A stretch of DNA of 11,591 nt, from positions 1 through 11,591 of the forward strand of contig JARBUQ010000079.1 in NCBI GenBank assembly GCA_029239545.1, in the 5' to 3' direction. The notes under the pieces are model-generated. The model made no database searches. It saw only the letters and a list, made by a program, of their open reading frames with translations, and had not been told where the DNA came from. Made by a program: the position numbers and the translations under genes. This document shows positions 7,775 to 11,591 of this stretch, in pieces. How positions within the stretch are numbered: position 1 is the stretch's first letter; each line of letters opens with the position of its first letter. The DNA is from Paenibacillus sp. (lineage in GTDB: Bacteria > Bacillota > Bacilli > Paenibacillales > NBRC-103111).

Positions 7775-7960
7775 ATCCATGCAAGTCCAACCTTGTTATG
7801 CAATAAGAATAGTTGGAATGAGATTACGGATAAGATGGCGGAGGACGGACTTAATACTTTGTTAATTGATTTGGGCGAAGGGCTGCGATATGAAAGCCAT
7901 CCTGAACTCTGCCAGTAATGACGAGTGGTTAGGTGTATACTGAGCGGGTGTGTGCTATTC
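7775..7960 (+). pseudogene. Remnant of a TIM-barrel-type hypothetical protein, frameshifted and internally deleted
   Basis: One frame from 7775 to about 7904 reads ...CNKNSWNEITDKMAEDG and LNTLLIDLGEGLRYESHPE. It then hits a stop at 7916. In the neighbouring frame from 7905 the sequence reads NSASNDEWLGVY before a TGA at 7941. I recall a Firmicutes family in which 'W-x-E-x-x-x-x-M-A-x-x-G-x-N-x-L-V-I-D-L-G-E-G-V-x-Y-E-S-H-P-E' is followed roughly 35 residues later by 'L-N-F-S-x-x-H-D-E-W-L-G'. Two pieces of that family thus sit in the right order with an out-of-frame deletion between them. Neither end is intact, there is no start with a ribosome site, and nothing recognisable follows 7960. 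The call rests on remembered family motifs. Bases 7735-7774 show nothing recognisable. Confidence 0.55.
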
Positions 7961-7978
7961 CTGAAAAGTCAAATGCGG

Positions 7979-7984
7979 TATAAT
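7979..7984 (+). promoter_or_regulatory. Perfect -10 box (TATAAT), candidate rpn promoter
   Basis: TATAAT is followed by AT-rich sequence and lies 45 bases before the rpn ATG, which would give a leader of roughly 40 bases. No good -35 is found: at 17-base spacing the hexamer is TATTCC (7956-7961). The call rests on the -10 and its position. Confidence 0.45.
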
Positions 7985-8029
7985 GATATATAACTATGAT
8001 GTCATTCTAAAAGAACAACCTAAACGTGA

Positions 8030-8974
8030 ATGGGAAAGAATCGCAAGAAACAGGATGTTCAATTTCCACATGACAGCTCCTATCGGTATTTGCTTTCAAG
8101 TAAAAAACTGTTTCTTGAACTGCTGCGTTCTTTTGTCAACAAAGGCTGGGTCAACCAGGTGGATGAGACACAAGTAGAGGAGATCAAGCAAACATTTATT
8201 TTGCCGGATTTTAAACGTAAGGAAGCTGATATCGTCTATAAAGTTCGCTTAAATGGGCGGGATGTTATTTTTTATATGCTAGTTGAGCTGCAGTCGACAG
8301 TTGATCTTGCCATGCCTTACCGTCTGCTTCTGTATCAAGTGGAAATATGGCGGTATGTGCTTCGGAACCGTGATACTGAAGATAGTGAGGCCCCTTTTTC
8401 GCTGCCTGTGATTGTGCCGATGGTGCTGTATAACGGACAACGTCCATGGACAGCCAAACGACGATTCAGAGAGCTGTTGGTCGGGGGAGAATCATTCGGG
8501 GCAGAGTTGCTTGATTTTGAATACATTTTATTGGATGTAGAACGCTACACGGAGACAGAATTGCTGGCTTTGTCGAATACCATTGGATCAGTTTTCCTGC
8601 TTGATCAGACTGCTGATCAGGCGCTTCTTCTCGAACGATTGCAAAAACTAATGGGAACGATCCGACAAATGCCTGAGGATTTACAAACGCAATTTATGAA
8701 CTGGCTAAGTAATATTATTGCTTCACAGCTTCCGGACAAGAATAGGGATGTGGAACAATTGATTCAAGAATTAAAGGAGAAAGGAGAGAACACAATGGGG
8801 CTGCAGAAAAACCTTGAAGCGATTAAGCAGCAAGGAATTGAACAAGGCAGAGAGCTGGAAAAAGAAACAGTAGCCAAAAATTTAATTGCACTGGGCCTGG
8901 ATAATTCAATGATAACGGCGGCAACGGGCTTCCCGGAATCGAAGATTGAGCAATTGCGCAATCATTCTTTCTGA
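8030..8974 (+). CDS. Rpn/YhgA-like PD-(D/E)XK nuclease (RpnL-type)
   Basis: A 314-residue member of the Rpn (recombination-promoting nuclease, 'putative transposase YhgA-like') family. Characterised E. coli members are DNA endonucleases that can be toxic and act in anti-phage defence. HDSSYRYLLSSKKLFLELLRSFV (residues 14-36, typical N-terminus) precedes the PD-(D/E)XK core, with Asp67 in KEADIVYK and E86-L-Q88 in FYMLVELQS, then MPYRLLLYQVEIWR and LPVIVPMVLYNGQRPW, all family hallmarks. The tail is a charged helix (NLEAIKQQGIEQGRELEKE) and a small helical segment, NLIALGLDNSMITAATG. The ATG at 8030 directly follows an in-frame TGA, so it is the first possible start here. It has only a weak purine stretch upstream, suggesting low translation. 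A promoter-like -10 lies upstream and a hairpin follows. No inverted repeats or target duplications mark it as a transposon. Confidence 0.9.
   Translation: MGKNRKKQDVQFPHDSSYRYLLSSKKLFLELLRSFVNKGWVNQVDETQVEEIKQTFILPDFKRKEADIVYKVRLNGRDVIFYMLVELQSTVDLAMPYRLLLYQVEIWRYVLRNRDTEDSEAPFSLPVIVPMVLYNGQRPWTAKRRFRELLVGGESFGAELLDFEYILLDVERYTETELLALSNTIGSVFLLDQTADQALLLERLQKLMGTIRQMPEDLQTQFMNWLSNIIASQLPDKNRDVEQLIQELKEKGENTMGLQKNLEAIKQQGIEQGRELEKETVAKNLIALGLDNSMITAATGFPESKIEQLRNHSF
8781..8788 (+). promoter_or_regulatory. Strong internal Shine-Dalgarno site inside rpn
   Basis: AAGGAGAG, preceded by a second AAGGAG (8774-8779), lies six bases before an in-frame ATG at 8795. It is far stronger than anything before the main rpn start at 8030. 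In the long protein these bases simply encode Lys-Glu-Lys-Gly-Glu-Asn. Confidence 0.65.
8795..8974 (+). CDS. Putative intragenic small protein, C-terminal part of Rpn (RpnS-like)
   Basis: A nested in-frame start at ATG 8795 (Met256 of the long protein) would yield a 59-residue protein, MGLQKNLEAIKQQG... to ...IEQLRNHSF, sharing the rpn stop. It carries only the charged helix and the C-terminal helical segment and lacks the nuclease core. Work on E. coli rpn genes showed that C-terminal small proteins (RpnS) made from inside the gene bind and inhibit the full-length RpnL nuclease, forming an intragenic toxin-antitoxin and phage-defence pair. The evidence here is the near-ideal ribosome site at correct spacing, the position at the domain boundary, and the contrast with the weak main start. 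I do not see a convincing internal promoter: a TTTACA at 8680-8685 and TATTAT at 8713-8718 are not correctly spaced. Translation from the long transcript would suffice. Expression is unproven. Confidence 0.5.
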   Translation: MGLQKNLEAIKQQGIEQGRELEKETVAKNLIALGLDNSMITAATGFPESKIEQLRNHSF

Positions 8975-9020
8975 GTGTTTGGACTTTGAATTATCGGTCC
9001 GAGTTTATAGGGCGGCAAAT

Positions 9021-9081
9021 AAGAGACAGTCGAATTATTATGGGGATCACTCACACTTCCCCATAAAATCGACTGTCTCTT
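9021..9081. terminator. Long hairpin between convergent genes, probable bidirectional terminator
   Basis: AAGAGACAGTCGA (9021-9033) pairs perfectly with TCGACTGTCTCTT (9069-9081). After a small internal loop (four bases left, two right), TTATGGGGA (9038-9046) pairs with TCCCCATAA (9058-9066), leaving an 11-base loop. The plus strand continues TTTAATCTTTA and the minus strand TATTT. It lies 46 bases after the rpn stop and 10 bases beyond the stop of the minus-strand gene, so it can serve both. Confidence 0.75.
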
Positions 9082-9091
9082 TAATCTTTAC

Positions 9092-11591
9092 CTACGGCTC
9101 CATAATAAACACAGGATTCTCGATCAACTGACTGTAATAGTCAAAATAATGCCATTTATGCACGTTCACTTTGTCCCCTAACAAGCCGAGGATTCCTTTG
9201 CCATTCCACCAATCATTGAAGATATATACCCCGTCAGCCCCTGCTTCATACACATCATAGGTCCGCTTCTGGTACTGCGTTTTGCTAAGCGTTCTCTTGG
9301 TATTTTCAATTGTACCCCCGTTTCTGATGATCGCTTCCTGCTCCTTCGTCAGGTCTGTTCCAGACAGATCGGATACAATTCCGGCATATAGCTTGACGTT
9401 CGAGCCGGATACCATGTCCACGAATGGTGAGATATCGAAGAAATCTTCGTACGAAATGTTCGATGGAATAAGGGTATCGATCAAGCCTAGATCAATCCAG
9501 GCTTGCGGATCCAGCCCATAGCCCTCGTAGTTCCAATAAGGGATGCGTACACTGATCGTTTTACCTGGCAGTGCCGTCCTGATTTCACTCAACAATTGTG
9601 TAACGATCGCTTTACGGCTTGCCACATCAGTCAATTCATTCCCGAATATATAAGGGTATCTGCCGAAGTCAAGATTCACCCCAGCTACATTGGGAAAGGC
9701 CGCCACTTCCGTCAATATATTCTTCATATAGTCTCTGAACGCTGAGTTGTAGTAGCTTAAACGGAATGTAGGATTGTTGTTGGCATCCAGCTGTCTTGCT
9801 TCGTAAGGAGTCCCTGTATAATCGTTATATAGCTGTCCATTCATCGCAGGGAACGATGTTGCGCTATAGAAAGCGTTCATTCGCAGTGAAATGACCAGAT
9901 CGATTCCGTTCTCATAAGCACTCTCGGCCAAAACCTCAGGTGCCCATTTGCCGCTCTCTGCATAAATATTATGAATCGTGCCTTTGGCAAGCATATCGAT
10001 TTCCCTAAGAGTCGGGTCATCCTCTGTGAAGGAATCGAATGGCGCCCCTGCATACTGACTAGCATAGTTCAGCTGCATCGTTGTCCCTAGCGCCCAATCG
10101 ACCCCGCCAACATCCTGTCCAGCGAACATATTCATGGCCTTGTTCTCGAGCGACGTCACGTTATTATATTTCAATGAGGAGAAATGGGTATATCCATCGT
10201 TGTTATAGATGGCTCGCTTGCCCAGACTTCCTTCATCTGTGGCTGTATATTCCACAATGTCGCCAGTGGTGAGGCCCCGTAATTTGACGTAGGCAATTCT
10301 TGCCTTCTTGCCCGTCGCAGGGGTAAAGCTTAAAGTTCGACCGTTGAAGTTGGCCGCAGTAACGAACTCTTCACTGATTGTCTGTTCGCTGTACAAGCGG
10401 TTCGTATTGACCTTTCCGAAAGATATCGTCTCGGTGCTACTGCCATCAGTAACATCGAATTGCTCTGTACCAGCCGCATATCCGACATACACACCGAACC
10501 AACCATATAAATCTACCGGCAAGGTTAATGCTTGAGCGCTTGCAGTGCTTTCGATCAGGCTGTATACATTACCCGTTACATTTTCCCCAGCACCTTTGTA
10601 ATTGTAATCTACCTTTTGCCATCCGGCCGCAGCTGCCTTTTGCCCACTGCTCGTTTTCATCAGATCAACGTCCGTGAACAAAGCTACTGCACCGGGAGAG
10701 GATGTAATAGATGCTTCAGCAGTGACAGCTGAGACCGAAGGGAACAGCTCAATTTGCTTGACTATCTTATCAACCGAGATCCCGTTGCTTAACAAATCAA
10801 CTTCAAGCTGGCGCACACCTGATCCGCCTCCGCCATATACGTTCAAGCTAACTGTAGGAGCACCCAGCGGGTGAGTACTGCTGGAGAGCAATCCATTCTC
10901 ATCGTATAAATTAGCACGAACCTGTACATTCGGGTTTGTGAACCAACTTTGGTCTGCACCTCCAATATTAACAAGGAGGGGAATGGAGCTTGTACTTGCC
11001 TCAGGTTTGACGGTCACGCCCGTTATACTAGGATAGTAATTAATCCAGTCCGGAATTTTATTTTGCGTTAGCTTGATCTGGTCGAAATACACTTCGTTGG
11101 TTCCGGTGGTGTATACGTCTTTGGCCAGATTGTTAATTGTAATATTATCACTTGCAACCGCTGCTATCCCTGAATCATTAGATTGGACAACCAGATTTTC
11201 ATCCAGACCTAGATATAACCCGCCATCTCCATCATAGACGATTTCCCATTTGTGGAACGCGTTGTCGGTGGGGAGATACACTTCCCTTTCTTTGAAGCTG
11301 TTCGATCCGTTGGTGATCAGGAATACTTTAATTGTTCCTTTCGCAGCATCATAACTGTTCAACGCCACCATATAGCGTTTGTTATTGGCGTATATATTGA
11401 ACGCGAGCCCTTTCCACAAATAGTAGTTCGTTGCTTTCGCAAGATCAACAATTTTGGCATCGAACTGCAAAGTCCAAGCAGAAGCGCCAATCGTGACATT
11501 ACGTTTCATGCTGCTGTACAGGCCACTGGTTGAAGTATCATCGGCATAGGCCAAATATTGTCCGGAAGGAACGGGTTTCAACGCCACACCA
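9092..11591 (-). CDS. Secreted TIM-barrel glycoside-hydrolase-like protein, paralogue of the giant protein (N-terminus outside window)
   Basis: The frame is open through the right edge. The GTG at 11587-11585 is an internal Val within the module motif G-V-A-L-K-P-V-x-x-G-Q-Y-L, so the start and presumed signal peptide lie outside. About 832 residues are visible: a jelly-roll module (to ...TNEVYFDQIKL), the beta linker (WINYYPSITGVTVKP...), the LYGWFGVYVGY domain, and the TIM-barrel-like core. The order matches residues of the plus-strand protein from module A3 to the core. Shared core motifs are SLRMNAFY, LDFGRYPYIFG, SVRIP, GLIDTLIPS, GSNVKLYAG, YEAGADGVYIFN and GLLGDKVNVHKWH. The protein ends at TAG 9094-9092 just after the core, without module A4, Big_2 or the tandem repeats. 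Where the paralogue has Glu1368-Leu-Asp1370, this one has Asn-Leu-Asp (codons 9676-9674 and 9670-9668). Activity may differ or be lost. The substrate is unknown. Confidence 0.85.
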   Translation of the reverse strand, partial: GVALKPVPSGQYLAYADDTSTSGLYSSMKRNVTIGASAWTLQFDAKIVDLAKATNYYLWKGLAFNIYANNKRYMVALNSYDAAKGTIKVFLITNGSNSFKEREVYLPTDNAFHKWEIVYDGDGGLYLGLDENLVVQSNDSGIAAVASDNITINNLAKDVYTTGTNEVYFDQIKLTQNKIPDWINYYPSITGVTVKPEASTSSIPLLVNIGGADQSWFTNPNVQVRANLYDENGLLSSSTHPLGAPTVSLNVYGGGGSGVRQLEVDLLSNGISVDKIVKQIELFPSVSAVTAEASITSSPGAVALFTDVDLMKTSSGQKAAAAGWQKVDYNYKGAGENVTGNVYSLIESTASAQALTLPVDLYGWFGVYVGYAAGTEQFDVTDGSSTETISFGKVNTNRLYSEQTISEEFVTAANFNGRTLSFTPATGKKARIAYVKLRGLTTGDIVEYTATDEGSLGKRAIYNNDGYTHFSSLKYNNVTSLENKAMNMFAGQDVGGVDWALGTTMQLNYASQYAGAPFDSFTEDDPTLREIDMLAKGTIHNIYAESGKWAPEVLAESAYENGIDLVISLRMNAFYSATSFPAMNGQLYNDYTGTPYEARQLDANNNPTFRLSYYNSAFRDYMKNILTEVAAFPNVAGVNLDFGRYPYIFGNELTDVASRKAIVTQLLSEIRTALPGKTISVRIPYWNYEGYGLDPQAWIDLGLIDTLIPSNISYEDFFDISPFVDMVSGSNVKLYAGIVSDLSGTDLTKEQEAIIRNGGTIENTKRTLSKTQYQKRTYDVYEAGADGVYIFNDWWNGKGILGLLGDKVNVHKWHYFDYYSQLIENPVFIMEP

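Noticed and set aside
7730..7800. 9-bp inverted repeat CATAACAAG (7730-7738) and CTTGTTATG (7792-7800) as a terminator of the giant gene
   Set aside because: The arms are AT-rich, separated by 53 bases, partly inside the coding end, and lack a T-run. No convincing terminator was found for this gene.
7584..7865. Open frame of 93 codons running past the end of the giant gene
   Set aside because: It is mostly the alternate frame of the C-terminal repeats, has no ribosome site, and its translation resembles nothing. The downstream stretch is better read as the gene remnant in another frame.
7983..8177. Open frame overlapping the rpn start
   Set aside because: It is a shifted frame of the Rpn N-terminus. 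The conserved Rpn motif HDSSYRYLL is in the 8030 frame.
8680..8718. Internal promoter for the nested RpnS-like protein
   Set aside because: TTTACA at 8680-8685 and TATTAT at 8713-8718 each look good alone, but the gap is 27 bases and no pair with 16-18-base spacing was found.
8030..8974. The Rpn-like gene as an active transposon or insertion sequence
   Set aside because: Although the family is often named 'transposase', I find no terminal inverted repeats or flanking direct repeats around it. The hairpin at 9021-9081 is better explained as a terminator.
11585..11587. GTG as a possible start of the minus-strand gene
   Set aside because: The codon is the Val in the jelly-roll motif G-V-x-x-K-P-V-x-x-G-Q-Y-L. 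The frame stays open to the window edge, so the true start is outside.

Overview
The window looks like a chromosomal carbohydrate-use region of a low-to-moderate GC Gram-positive bacterium, most likely Paenibacillus or a close relative. The clues are purine-rich Shine-Dalgarno sites (GGGAGGGG, AGGAG), TTG starts, a 2104-residue secreted modular protein with bacterial Ig-like (Big_2) domains and the C-terminal 'VQLKDS-G-x-L-x-GG-x-VKYY' repeats common in Paenibacillus surface proteins, and paired Gfo/Idh/MocA oxidoreductases. The genus assignment is an inference from recognition of families.

Layout. Bases 1-377 hold the 3' end of one Gfo/Idh/MocA NAD(P)-dependent oxidoreductase. It overlaps by 4 bases a second, complete family member (374-1381). 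After 38 bases, with an imperfect palindrome in the gap, comes a giant secreted protein (1420-7734). Its order is: signal peptide, jelly-roll module, three Big_2 domains, two more jelly-roll modules, a beta linker, a putative TIM-barrel glycoside-hydrolase-like core, a fourth jelly-roll module, a fourth Big_2 domain, and three 74-75-residue repeats. These three plus-strand genes could form one transcript for recognising, cutting and oxidising a sugar polymer.

Bases 7735-8029 contain a decayed remnant of another TIM-barrel-type protein and a promoter-like -10 box. Next is a gene for an Rpn/YhgA-like PD-(D/E)XK nuclease (8030-8974). Inside it, in frame, an ATG at 8795 is preceded by a very strong Shine-Dalgarno sequence. 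It would give a separate 59-residue C-terminal protein, the arrangement known for the RpnL/RpnS intragenic toxin-antitoxin pairs of E. coli. This is the most interesting signal in the window.

A long hairpin (9021-9081) separates rpn from a convergent minus-strand gene (stop at 9092, start beyond 11591). That gene encodes a second secreted protein with the same jelly-roll, linker and TIM-barrel core as the giant protein, but without the C-terminal additions and with a key acidic residue replaced by Asn. The rpn locus and the pseudogene remnant therefore lie between two convergent paralogues of a poorly characterised hydrolase-like family. I see no tRNA, rRNA, CRISPR array or complete insertion sequence.
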